Of a stretch of DNA of 64,000 nucleotides, positions 36,361 through 49,600 are shown piece by piece. Under the pieces are notes generated by a model. The model did no database searches and was not told the DNA's origin. It worked only from the letters and a program-made list of their open reading frames with translations. The position numbers and the translations under genes were made by a program. How positions within the stretch are numbered: position 1 is the first letter of the stretch; each line of letters starts with the position of its first letter. Origin of the DNA: Bugula neritina (taxonomy: Eukaryota; Bryozoa; Gymnolaemata; Cheilostomatida; Bugulidae); assembly GCA_964035545.1 (NCBI GenBank), contig OZ037767.1, positions 28,749,628 through 28,813,627 on the forward strand, in the 5' to 3' direction.

Positions 36361-38331
36361 ATGTTCAGAAAGTCCCCAAAGACCGAAGTAGCTAATCCAA
36401 CCTCAACTAATAGACTGCAAAAAGATTATTGTCGATTGCTTAAAGATCCTGTGCCATATGTAGTAGCTTGTCCAAAATCTGATAATATACTAGAATGGTA
36501 AGGCAAAGTTGTATCAGCTAACATATTATATTTTGTAGTGTCTTATTGTAGTTGTTTTGAACTGTATTAATATTCTTACTTTAATTATTTGACAAAGTTT
36601 AATATAATAAAATAACTTGATGGAACTTTTGAGTGAAACATATGCTCTTTACTATATTGCCAGGCATTATGTGTTGGCTGGACCACCTGACACTCCTTAC
36701 GATGGTGGCTACTATCATGGTAAACTGTTATTCCCAGCGGAATACCCATTTAAACCACCGAGTATTTATATGATAACTCCTAGTGGAAGATTTGTATGTG
36801 ATACTAGACTTTGCCTATCAATGAGTGACTATCACCCCGAGTCTTGGAATCCTTCGTGGTCGACGTCAACCCTTCTAGTTGGTCTGCTTAGTTTTATGGC
36901 AAGTTGTAACCCATCTTCTTGAATATAACTTTAGTTCTTTTTCTAATATAGTATGTGATCTTAGTTCTTTATGTAATATAATATGTGATCTTAGTTTAAT
37001 GCTAATATAAGTTTAGTTATGCAGTAATATTCTGCTTAATATCGATTTTATTTTAGTCTAGCCAGAATTCATTCTGAATGTTTATTGAATATTTGTAGCT
37101 TGAAGAGTCAAGTGCCATCGGCTCAATGAAGTCTGACGACGATACGGTAAGTTTGTTTATTATCACATAATAAGATATGTCTATAGACAGGCCTTCACAG
37201 ATTACAATACACAGACCTCTCACTGTTTCCATTTTTACTTGATTTAGAAAAGAGAGCTGGCTAAGAAAAGTATGGAGTACAATCTTGCTAACCCTGAGTT
37301 CTGTCAACTATTCCCTGACCTATGTTCGGTACGCACGCACCTATCAGCTACATAGATCTGCTTCCAATTGACTGTTAATAGTATGCTAATGCATCCTCAC
37401 TACTTTCTGTGTATTGTATTATGAGTATGATACCTATCTGAGGTTTAGCTTAGATTATTGTATGTAGAGTGTCGGAGCGTGTGCAAAACTACTGTTTGCT
37501 TTGAATTTTAAGTTATATGGAATAATTGTAGCAGGTAAAAGTAATTGTGTTCTTTACCCAAACTTGGAGCAATTGGAAACTTATGAAAATGCCCATCTTT
37601 GCGCATAAATGACAGTGCTCAGGTCAAGAATAAGAGAGATAGAAGTCTTTTTGTTAGTGCTATAGTTACCCTGAGTGACATGCTACTAGTCACTAGCTCT
37701 AAGAGTCACTAGTAGTAGTAACTAGTAATAGCCATTAGTAGTAGTTGATAGTAATGGTTGCTATTAGAAGTAGTCGTTAATAATAATCATTAGTAATTGT
37801 TGCTGGTTACTGGTGACTAGTGTAGTAGTTATTAGTGGTAAAACTAAATTGTTTTATTACAAGTGGTTAGAGTTGTTGACATGAAGCTTATTAGTTATTG
37901 GTGGAATGTTTTAAGCAATGCTATTTATTACAGGATAAATATTTTGCATCTTTATTGACATGCAGTCTAAATCATAAAATGACCATCTTCCAGGTGAAAT
38001 CATATGAGAATAGAAGTATGTTTAGTTATGAAATGTCTAACAATAAGAATGAGCATTTTTGAAAAGTTTGCAACACCTGCTGTAGTCAGATAAGATTTGA
38101 CTAAACGCATTTACAGCTTTCTGCACACAGTTACAAGCTAAATAGACTAAGGATACCTGCGGTGTACAGATAGAACTTGAGCTACGATTTCTCACCCGAT
38201 AATTAGTGGTACCTGGTGTGCTTAATATGCAGCGATACTATTTATGCCCTACTAACCTGCCGGGTGTTTTCTAGGAACTTAGTGAGAATAGTGATGAGGA
38301 AGAGAAGCCCAAGTCAGATGAAGAAAACTGA
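36361..38331 (+). CDS. UBE2J2-like ubiquitin-conjugating enzyme, anchorless paralogue
   Basis: Five exons: 36361-36497, 36664-36898, 37099-37146, 37248-37328, 38275-38331, about 185 residues. The first four have exactly the same lengths (137, 235, 48, 81) as in the UBE2J2 gene downstream, which also fixes the start at 36361 ([15 protein letters not shown]). The UBC fold is intact: [40 protein letters not shown], catalytic Cys96 in [17 protein letters not shown]. Two differences stand out. Residue 86 is Ser (TPSGRF) where UBE2J enzymes have Asn. The last exon is only 57 bases, ending [18 protein letters not shown], so the C-terminal membrane anchor is missing. The second intron starts with GC (ATG|gcaagt), the only donor that keeps the frame. 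Family role: E2 for ER-associated degradation; this form would be soluble (inference). AATAAA at 38734. Confidence 0.88.
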
Positions 38332-40892
38332 TTTCTGTGTGAAACAATCATTTGTTATTCTGCTCTGTTATATTTCCTGCATTTTGTGAGACGTGGAAAT
38401 GAAATCTCAAGGAGTCATTGAACAGAAATATATATATCAGGTTATTTGTGATTTATTTTGTATCAATATACCTATGTAACTTTTAAGTATCTTCTGTAAA
38501 CCATTTTATATTTATTTCAATATATAATATATTATATAATATAGTGTGTGTGACGCTGCTAGTCATCCGGTGATATCGAGACATATTTTTAACTGAATTT
38601 GTATTTTATCCATTTGAGTGTGATTTTATATGTGGCATATATGTAATAGTTAAGTAGATGTGTGTGTATATACATAATATGCACACTAATATTTACATAT
38701 ATTTTGAAAGTTCTGTTACTTTACTTGATAGAAAATAAACTGCCCCATCCTCATTGTATTACATTAATTTTTATTTTATATGTTAAACAATTGCAAATTT
38801 GAAATGTGCTCCTGTTATCGATGACCCTGATTGTATAAATTCATTATTCAACAGCATCACTCATGCTCATACTTTGGCTGGCAGTTTTTTACGAAATAAT
38901 TCAGGTAATGCTAAAAAAAACTCTTGACTAGATAAACAGGTTGATTTTATGATGTTGTTGCTTTGGTAAATTGATAACTGTACATGTTGTAATCTAGACA
39001 TTTTGATGAAGGAACTTGGTGAGCAAATAGTTTGAACAACATTGTATCGCTTTTGGTAAACCATAGAGCTCCAGTAGTGAGAGCAATCATAAGTTGGTAG
39101 TTTTGGAAACTGCAAACAACTATTTTAAAGTTGAGATGATGCAACGTGTAAAAATACGATTTCATCAGGCAACTTTGAGTTGGATAACTCCGGAACTGTA
39201 AAGGGCCAGAGTTTCGGGGAGATAACTCGATTAGCATTACAATAGAATACTCAAAGTTATTTACAGAATCAGAAACGTCATTTCCCTCATCAGCTATCAA
39301 CAATTCTAGTAGTAGTTGAAACTCAATAGTCATCTTCTTTGTGGTGTTGTTATTGTTATTTCAAATATGTTTATAATTATGAAGTAATATTGTTGATAGT
39401 AAGAGTTACATGTTGTATAGCTATTCTTAATAATAAAATGAAATTATAATATAGCAATATAATGCCTATCAGTATGAGTATGAGTTCAACTTATACTCTA
39501 TGTTTTACTTTAACTTTAAAATTAAGTTTAACATTAAGTTTAACTTTAAGTTTAAGTTAAACTTACAGTTACTGACTTACTCACAGTGACAGTCAGTGTC
39601 ACTCTGACACTCAGTGTGAGAGTCACAGTGAATCAGTGGCTGTGGGAGAGTATGACTCTCAGCCTCACCTATGGCTATTTGGATTCCGTTTTTGGCCATT
39701 CTTAAAGTTAATCCGATCAGTATCTGTTTGACTTTGAGTTTCACTATCATGATCTCCAAGTCTATGGGTATGGTTACACTAGATCTAATAGTAATGTTAG
39801 CAATTGTAATACTAGTACTATTACTTATAGTTATAGTTATACTAATACTAATAGTTCTAGTAATACTAAAACTAATGCTAATAGTAATACTAATAGTAAT
39901 AATAATATATTTAGTACTACTCTAAGACTAATGGTAATAGTAATACTAATACTTATAAGTAATCATTACTTTTGCTTATAAGTTATAAATATAAGTTAAT
40001 GTTGTAGTTGAACGTGATGTAACGCTTGCAGTTAATGTTATACTCATAGTAATACTTATGCTTCTAGTTTTGACTTAGTTTTATGAGTAGGCTATGAGTT
40101 ATGACTTAGACTATCAGTATGAGTATTACTATGAGTATGGTTCACACCATGACTACCCTTTGACCTATGGGCTATGACTATGGGTATAACCAAGTTTAGA
40201 AGTAAATACCTTATACTATTGGTAATTGCATCACTAGAAATATATAATTAGAAATATATGTTAACAATAATGAAACACAATTAATTTAATAGCTGAAACC
40301 AAGCCTGCTAATGGTAATTAGTAATAGAGTAATACGGAATCTAATAGTTGTAATATCATGGACCATAAAAATCAATAGGTTTTCATAAAGATGAAATTAA
40401 ACTTAGCTTTAAAATTTAAGTACAACAGTAATTGAAATTTATATAAAAAAAATATTTGTTTTCTATATTACTATTAGTACTACAGTTACTATATCAAACT
40501 TGACCATTTTTGTTAATGAAACTTAAATTTGATGTATTTTTAATGTGTATAATCTTTATTTTGAAATTATTATTCAACTTGGACTAAGCTCACAAGATTT
40601 TCCAACCATAGGCTTAATGAAAGTAAAAAATTTGAATCAGTTTTAAATAATATTAACAGTAATAGTAATCAAATGTAATATATCTAAGTTATTCATATAT
40701 AGATGACTCAAGGTATAATTATAAATTGTATTTCTATCTAATGTGATTTCTAAGCTATATCACTCACGCCAGTGGATTGAAACTAAAAAGAAAATGTAAT
40801 TGTATAGGTATTTGGCGTAGTCGTAAGTACCCAATGACAAATAAAAGTAATGTAGCCTTTTGTCTCATACGCAGTACTCTTTATAAAGTAAA
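38332..40892. other. Spacer between the tandem UBE2J genes
   Basis: 38947-39333 on the minus strand is a 128-codon open frame starting MTIEFQLLLELLIADEGN; I do not recognise it and it may be a decayed mobile-element gene or chance. 39440-40190 is a degenerate repeat of ATT/AGT/ACT triplets with ttaagtttaac and gtgac/gtcac inverted patches. The rest shows nothing. Confidence 0.5.
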
Positions 40893-43013
40893 ATGGCAAC
40901 CAAAACAGTTCGAAAGCGAGCAGCGCCCACCACCGCTAGTCAGAGGTTGAAACAGGATTACATGAGATTAATGAAAGATCCCGTGCCATATATCATAGCA
41001 GCACCCAAAATGGATAACATACTAGAATGGTAAAGCTTGCTATATTGCTACTGAAATATATTCGCCATCAAGTTATTAAAGTTTTAAAATATAATTATTT
41101 TCCATGATAAATAGAGATAATATCAAATATTTGCTGACAATATTTCTAATAAACCTAAATATAGAGGAACTGATATAAGGTTTTATATTGGTAGGCATTA
41201 CGTAGTAGCTGGGCCTGAGAATTCTCCATACCAAGGTGGGTATTACCATGGCAAGTTGGTCTTTCCTCAGCAGTACCCATTCAAACCCCCATCAATACTA
41301 ATGATGACACCTAATGGCAGGTTCAAGTGCAACACTAGGCTGTGTCTATCTATTAGCGACTTTCACCCAGACACATGGAACCCGGCCTGGTCGGTTTCTA
41401 CCATATTGACGGGACTTCTCAGTTTTATGGTAGCTACTCACTCAATTTGTTCTAGTCTTGGTCAAAGTTAATTTGAAATTAGTTTAACGTTATTCCCAAA
41501 ATAAATATTCCATAAACTGCAAATAGTTTTGGATAAGTGAATTAGGCAGTTTAAGTAAAAAATATGAAACACTATATTAACGTTTTAATTGCTTTCAAGA
41601 TAGTGTGTTATCTACTCTCTACAATGCTATATAGATCAATTTCTCAAGTGAAATTGAGAAATTTGCTGTGAAAATGCTTATCAATTAAATTGTTTCGTCT
41701 TGTTTGGTTTTGGAGCCTATGTATTTTTAACTTGGTATGTGTGTACAGCTTCATAGATGAGACTGCTTCATTACTCTACTAAATAAATGTACAAAATATA
41801 CGTATTGTTTTCTTTATTTATCAAAGTTGTCTTCTTTTTAGTTGGAAGATCAACCAACTTTGGGAAGTGTAACAACTACAAAAGAAGTGGTATGTATGTA
41901 CAAATGTAGATAATTTATTATTAAATTGCAGGTACTTTTACAGGTGTACACAGGTTTCAAATATCTTCTAGTGACTGGCCAATGAATATGGTTTGTTACT
42001 GTTGGGGAATTTATGCTCACTAAAATACTACTATTTTAAGATTGAAATTGTGATTACTGAAGTTGACTATGATTGCATGGATGGTTTTAGAAAATGTATT
42101 ATGGGATCAACAATACAACATGACAGATACACTCCACTGTGTTATGTTTAATCTGAATAAAGTATGAGTTTTCTCTGCTTGTATGTATATACATTCTCAA
42201 ACTGCTGATTGTAGAAAAGGACATATGCTATACAGAGTCTGTCATTCAATCTAGGGAACCAAACATTTTGTGAACTATTCCCGGAACTGGCACAGGTACT
42301 GTAGAAATACTTGATTGAGACACAAGAGCAATTAACTGTATTGAACCACTGAAAAAGTTATAGCTTATAGTGAAACTGCCATTATCTAATTTTTTAAAAT
42401 TATCTATAATATAGCCAACACTTACAATCATTCTACTCAGAATTACAATTGTTATTGTTCAAACTGATCAATTTCAAAGCCTTACTATTGAAATTGTAAG
42501 GCTTTGAATATTCCATATTGCGAAAAAATGTTGATTTTTTACTTATTCTTTGTGCTGCCAACAGCTAAAACACTCAGAAATTACAGGCTGTAGGATTGTT
42601 TGGGTAGTAGACATCTTTCAAGACTACTACCTGCATCTAATATAAAAAAAAATACCTAACTCCCGTCTATTATTTTGAGAGCATTTTATTCATTAAAAGC
42701 TTCAGTGATTTCAAGGCAGAAACCTTTGCTCTCAGCAAATCAAATACATTATTACTCAGTAGAGTGATAGACATGAGGCACCTCATACATCTTATAGTTG
42801 TCTTCACAGGAATTACGTGAAGAATTAGTTGCAAGAGCTCAGGATGCTGAGAGAATGATGGCCACAGCAGCAGGAGAGCCAACTTTGAAGACACCAACAA
42901 CCCTCACTGCTGGTAATGGGTCTATAATGAATCACGTTGTGCTGCTGGGTGCCTTGGCTGTGTTGGCATACCTGGCACACACGGTCATAAACACTCAAGA
43001 TTTTAATGGATAG
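40893..43013 (+). CDS. UBE2J2: Ubiquitin-conjugating enzyme E2 J2, tail-anchored
   Basis: Five exons: 40893-41029, 41195-41429, 41842-41889, 42215-42295, 42810-43013, 234 residues. Very close to animal UBE2J2: [60 protein letters not shown] with catalytic Cys96 and Asn86, and [18 protein letters not shown]. The last exon carries a charged linker ([17 protein letters not shown]) and a C-terminal membrane segment at about residues 208-227 ([19 protein letters not shown]). UBE2J2 is an ER-membrane E2 used in ER-associated degradation and can ubiquitinate hydroxylated residues. It follows the anchorless paralogue in the same orientation, so the pair arose by tandem duplication. Confidence 0.95.
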
Positions 43014-43641
43014 CTTATATCTTTAGAAGTATGAAATTAATAGTTCTTTAGAGTCCTTATATTTTTTTGGTAAACTTTATTTGAAATAGATCTGAAGATC
43101 TGGTACAATTCTATTTTATTGAGAAAACCGTGAGTGAAACTATTTTAGTCAAGTTAAAGTTACATCACCTACCTTGACTATAGCATTCAGTTGCAAAGAC
43201 ATTTAGATACAAAGACAAATATTTGCTACTGGTATATTATGTTGACACGTTACTGTGTATGTATTGCTCAAAAAGGACACAGATTTAGAGTTCCATATTT
43301 TGCATAGTTACATATTTTATTTCAAATGCTGCAAATAACCATAGTAATACACAAGATTTTTATAGCTTGCTTTTTAGTCAACCTGACTTATTTTAGTACT
43401 TCATAAGCATATAGTGAAATAAATATATATATATAATAAATAATTATAAAGCCTTCGAAATATTTTAAATACATAAAACAAGGCTAAAATCAGATAGCTG
43501 CTTTGTACACAAGTGCTTAAAATCAAATCACTAAAATGTTTTACATGGACGGATATACATTTGCTGAATAACCTTGTTTCAATTGCTTCTGTAAAGAGTT
43601 TGCAAGCAAAAGTTACTAGAGAATCTGTTAGAATCCAAATT
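43014..43641. other. Convergent 3' spacer between UBE2J2 and the coiled-coil gene
   Basis: Contains a plus-strand AATAAA at 43418-43423 that could end the UBE2J2 transcript. No coding signal. Confidence 0.45.
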
Positions 43642-46600
43642 TTATTTGTTGTCTGGACTTTTGGCTTTCTGTGACTCTGTAGGTTTGTTTTGAGGTGCTT
43701 TTTGTTGGTTTTGGTGCACATCTGGTGGTGCAGCTTCAGACTCGGAAGTAGCTGAATGAAAATAAAACCAAATGTATCATTAAGAGAAACCCCTCCCCAA
43801 CACATTGCAGAACATTTTATCTCCAACATATTTAGAATGCTGGGCCTGTTTTGGTCTCAAAATTGATTCATACCTGCAGCAGTTAAAGCTGATTGCATTA
43901 GTTGTGCCACAGTTTCAGATGCTGCCAGCTGTGTCATAGACTCCACATGCTGACTGTTCAACTCATCTAGTTTGTTGAACAGTTCCAGACGTTCTCTTGC
44001 CAAGGTATCGTCATTGCTACTGGTCGAATCATTTGCTCCCCTGCTGGTCGTATTTCTGAAACAACCCAGTTGAACTACTACTACCAACACGGATAAGGAA
44101 GTGCTGGTTTTATTGTAAAATCTAAGCAAGTCTGTAAACCATAGTTCCCGGAATACAGCCTCCAATCCCATGGATAAGCCCTTTGAGGAACACTGAGTAA
44201 CCACATTTGTTCTTGACTTTTCCAATGACTAGCAATAATAACTTCCAAGTGTTTAAAGCAAGAATTCACCAATTCTCAACAACTTTCTAATAAATGCCCT
44301 AGCAGCTATTACAGTATTGAAATGCCACCTTTACATAAACAATGAGCTGATAAATACAGCCTAGCACATGCTGGAGACTCACTCTAAATACAGTGTAGTT
44401 TCCTTACAGTCTTCCAGCTCATTGTTATCAGCTGCCTCCAATGTGTGACTCACTGAAGATGAGTCATGCACCGTTTCTCCATTAGCTGACTTTTCAGGTG
44501 AAAAGAGTTTTCTTGTGGCTCTCTGTTTCAACAGCTGCAAGTCGGCATTGGTCATGTGATCACAGTGCTGCGCATCTGCACTACCCCCATCCTGGTGCAG
44601 AGGAATATTGGAATTGTATTTCGTACAACAATATCAGCATATCACGCATTATAGATGGCACGCTCCTCCTGCACACCTTGTAGACATTTGAAAATGCGTT
44701 CACAGTGTGCTAAAGGATGCTTTAGTGTGCTAACAAGTATGCCAGACTACAAGGGTACACAATGGAGGTAAAAATATTGAATTTAAGGTTTAATTGGCAC
44801 CATTCACTCAATTATTGGCTTAAAGTTTATAGCTAATTAGATATTCAGCTGCTAGGAAAAAGTGTTCATTTAGTATGATATAACGAGTGCATTATTGATA
44901 AAAAATAAATTACAAAATTTGACAAACTTAGAAGATTAGCTAATATATTTTAGTTTCAACGAAAAATTATGCTGGTTACTTTAGAAATAGTGGATGGGAA
45001 AGACTTGAGTTCCCCAACTTGAGAATAACTCCAGTCACTTCTACTAGTAGCCTGAGTGTGATCAGTTGCGGAGGCATTATACACAGCCCACTTCCTCTCT
45101 ACACCAGAAACTCGGGCTTGGAGTCGTGCTATCTCTGCTTCCTGTTATATTAACATCAATAAATTTCAAAATAATAAATTGGTCGATGATTGATATACTT
45201 GATAATTCATGAATAATACTTACAATACGATCTACAAACACACCTTCAGACATACTATATAAAATATTATTTATACACACCTTGATAACTACAGCCTCGT
45301 TGGCATTCTTCACCAGCTCCAGACGTCTGCTCAGCTCATCTCTCAACTGCTGACACTGATCCTGGCTGAGCTGTAACTGCCGCATCAACTGTTTCTCTCT
45401 TTTCTCTAGCTCTCGCACTCGACTCTCGTGCTTTTTCTCTAGTTCCTGTTTCATTTCGATAAAGTTTTCTTGTGCATCTTCCAATCTGGATACAGAGATA
45501 AGAGTAATAGTCTAGACTGGCCAGCTACACATAGGTGCCTGGCTCCAGAGAATGGTTGTGGTAATTGTTGGTTGAAGTAAGAGCATCAATTTGTAATATA
45601 ATCATCTTTAATCAGCAGAGGTACCCATGAGCCTACTCAGTGAGTGAATTTTGACTGATACTGTAAATCACTAACACACTACACTTTCTTCTGATACTGT
45701 AACATCACTTACACATCAGACTCACTATTAATACTGTACGTTACTCATACACTTACTATTGAGACCGGCATTTACACATATACTATGGTGTTACCTGGCA
45801 ATCTCCTTATGATGCTGCAACTGCAGCTCCTCGAGTTCCCTCCTCGCACCTTCCAGACTCTCAGACTTCCCAAACTGACTCTGTTCACAGGAGGCCAGAC
45901 GTTGCTCCAGCTTGTATGTCGTATCCAGGTAGGCCTGCCACGAGATCCACAAAAATGTCATAGTCCATCTCAGACTTATAAAAAAGTTAATTCAAAATCA
46001 AGTCAATGATTAGTCCAATCAAGTAAATGATTAGTCCAATCCATAAACATTTAAATCATGCCTAAGCCAAGTAATTAGTTGAGTAACTTTAAAGTCTTGC
46101 ATAAAAGTCAAAACCTATGGTATTCAACTGAGTATTTACGCAGATAGTTGTTTGCGTCATAAAGCAGTTAAATTCCCAAAAAAAAATAATATAGGAGCTC
46201 TAAGAGCAGCTATGATTATTTAATAAGAAGCGACCAGTGTATTGAAACCTAATAAACCTCAAAGAACACATCAAGGTAATATGAATAATGCGCCATCACT
46301 TCCGTATAAAAATACCTGCAACTCTTGTTTAGATTGGTTGTATTTCTCTAGCATAGTTTCTCTTTCAATCTTTGTTTCGGTCAATTCAAACTGCAAATGT
46401 TCCACTTCAGCTCTGTATTTTCTTATCAACTCACTATTAAAAGTTAGAAAATAACAGTAAAACGTGGGACACAAAGACAATATTCTAGTTGGAGCAACAA
46501 ACAAGAGATGTTTTCAGTACCAACTTCTGTAAGAATCTAACGATAAAGTTGATTTTAGTAAGTTAGGGGGCTATTTTATTTCAAACTTGGTTTGAAAGCA

Positions 46601-49600
46601 GCAAAAAATTAATTGTGAGATGTTTACCTTTACATGAGCAATGAATGCCCACCATGATACTCAGTTGAAACATAAATACCAAGGAGAAGTGTTCCTTGCA
46701 ATCAGCCAACATGTACTGAGCAGAAGAGAAACAAACATACTTTTTAGCCTCCGTTTCTTCAGTTTGAGTAGAAAGACCTTGAAGAAGCCCCGAAGATTTT
46801 GCTTCTAGTCCATTTAATCTCTCCTCAAGATCACAGACTTTCTTGGATTTCTCTTGTAAATCCGAGTGGAGTTTTTGAACATCAGCTTGGGAGGCAGCAA
46901 GTTCTGTCTGCCTGGCGTTTAGTTCATTAGCTGTCTGTGTCAGTTCATTGCGCAACACTTGTATCTACGGGAGGAAGGTGAAGTGTACTAAACTGTACAC
47001 ACAGTACTCGTACAAGTATAACAGATTTACAAGCAAAATACTTGTGTACGGGTAAGTGAATGTGAAAATAAAACTTTTCTATCAACTGCAAAGAAAAATT
47101 TGATTACCTGTCGTAATCAATAGCAAAAGTTTCCTCTAATTTTGAAGTTATAAAATTGAAAGTATATAGATAGATTAAATGAGGTCTTAATGAATTTTTG
47201 AGTTTCATAAGTTATAAATTCTACAAAAATTGATTTAGCACAGAACCACACAACTACGGCTACTTTACGGGTTGGTGCACCCACCTCCGCCGTTCTTTGG
47301 TCACGGTCTTTCTGGCACTGCGCAAGCTGCTGTGTCGTGTGCTGGAGTTGAGAGTTCAGCTCACTTCTGTAGCTGCTGATAGTAACGTCTAGCTGTGAGA
47401 CTTGCTGAGCTCGGGATAGGAGTTGCTTCTCCTGACTCCTTATTTGATCTTCCAACTCCTCCGTCTGTGAAAAAAACCCAACAAGAAGTACACATTATTA
47501 TTAGCATTCAGTGGGTTTCAGGTCATAGCCCTAGGTCCACTACTACACATTCCCGGAGGTATGGGTGCTTTAGCCAGCCTTAACATAAAACTAAGAAACA
47601 GCCTAAGAATAATGCAATGCTACCTCAGAGGTTTTACATTTAATCTCTTCATGCGCTTTTGCGAGTGATTTTTCAACTTTTCTCAGCTGACCTTCGAGTG
47701 ACCTCTTCTCTTCCTGAGTGCGAGACAGCGCATCCTGAAACATAACTCGACAGGTAGAGAGTATACAGGTAGAGAGTGAGAGGTAGAGAGTGACAGGTAG
47801 AGAGTGAGAGGTAGAGAGTGAGAGGTAGAGAGTATACAGGTAGAGAGTGACAGTTATAGAGTGACAGGTAGAGAGTGAGAGGTAGAGAGTGAGAGGTAGA
47901 GAGTGAGAGGTAAAGAGTGAGAGGTAGAGAGTGAGAGGTAAAGAGTGACAGGTAGCGAGTACACAGGTAGAGAGTGACAGGTAGATCTCATAAAAACTAC
48001 GGCAACAAACTTTTTAATCATAGAATTCAAATCGAGTAAAACTACACTGGAACCAACAGATAGTGAGCCCGGCTGATGTGAAAATTGCAGAACTTAAGAT
48101 AATTAATAACTAAGCACAGTGCAAGTTACCACAGTGCAGCAGAATCTTTATACTGAACTGATGCATTGAATAGGTAGACCAGTACCTGCAACTCTTCACA
48201 CTGACTCATGGCTGATTTTAAGTCATTTTGGGCTCGCCTGAACTCCCCCTCAAACTGGCTGTTCAACAGGTTGTGATGCTCTAAGTCTAACTCCATTTTC
48301 TGCAGTTTACTTTCAAGAGAGATAACTACAAAGTAAACGAAACAGGTAATTTGTAAATTACAATAATTAGAAAGTAAAGACGACACTGCAAATTATTATG
48401 AATGTAAACTGTAAAAAGCACACAAAATATATGCTATATTTTTCTTTAAAAATATGTCAACATTTTAAATGCAGCTAAATATTTCATTTTAGAAGAAACT
48501 TCATTGAATCTAAGTTATAGAAATATATCATTGAAAACTGAATTATCGCATTAATGGTAGAGTAGCGTACCATCATTATCTCGTTTCTCCAGCATTTCCT
48601 GTTTCTCGTTCATGTCAGCTTCCAACTCCGCCAGCCGACCAATGCGAGACTTATCGGCAGCCGAGCTGTGTGCGAGTTTCTTCTCTAAAGATTCAACCTC
48701 CACCAACAAAGAGCTTCTATCTTTCTCCAAATCTGTAACCTTCACATTAGAAACTGTTTACCTCATATGCCTCGGGGTATTATTTTAAAAATTGAAGTTC
48801 CACAACAACTTCAATTTACTAAGTAAACCTTTTCACCTACAGGTTTTACAGAAGTAATCAAACAAAAACATGTCATAATTTCTTACTTTGTTATACAGTT
48901 GTTCTTCCTTCAACTTCATATGTTCAACTTCTTCCAACGAACATTCCAAGTTATGCTTCAATGTTTCAATTTCCCCCTTGTGTACCAGAGCTACGCGCTT
49001 CAGCGTTTGCTCCATCTCATGAACCTACAGTATACAGTAGTAACATTGGTACATTATACAGTAGTAACATATTATACAGTAGCAACACAGACACATATAC
49101 TCAGACATGTAGTAATGATGTCTAAACTGTACTCAACTAACTAACCACTCACATACCTGAAAGTTAAGAGTAGCGTGCTGTTCCTCCAGCTGACGTACCT
49201 TCCCAGAATCCTCTCGACTCATCTGCTTGTTAGTCTGTAGTTCTTCTATAAGGCGAGACAACTCCACTTCGTAGTCTTGTGCTTTTGTCTGAGATGTTTT
49301 CAGCCTTGCCTGATATTCCTTTATCTGAAGACACCACAAGAAAGCCACTATAAAGCTGAGTTAAACTTCAATACATATTTCTGACTCTACGAACAGTGAA
49401 TAATTATGTTTAAGAATATGTAGTATAGACGGGCAGCTACAATACTTTTAATGTGTTATTCTATTCTACTTTAAATAGTTTATAATATAATGTTTATTTT
49501 ACTGAATAACTCTATAAAAACTAAGTATATTTTAACAATGTGGACAAAAATGCAACATACAAACGCATCTTTTTCATCAAGTTGTGCCTGATATGAGGAT

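Noticed and set aside
39671-39925. Strongly hydrophobic 84-codon open frame that looks like a membrane protein
   Set aside because: It is the degenerate ATT/AGT repeat translated as Ile/Leu/Val; no splice or start context.
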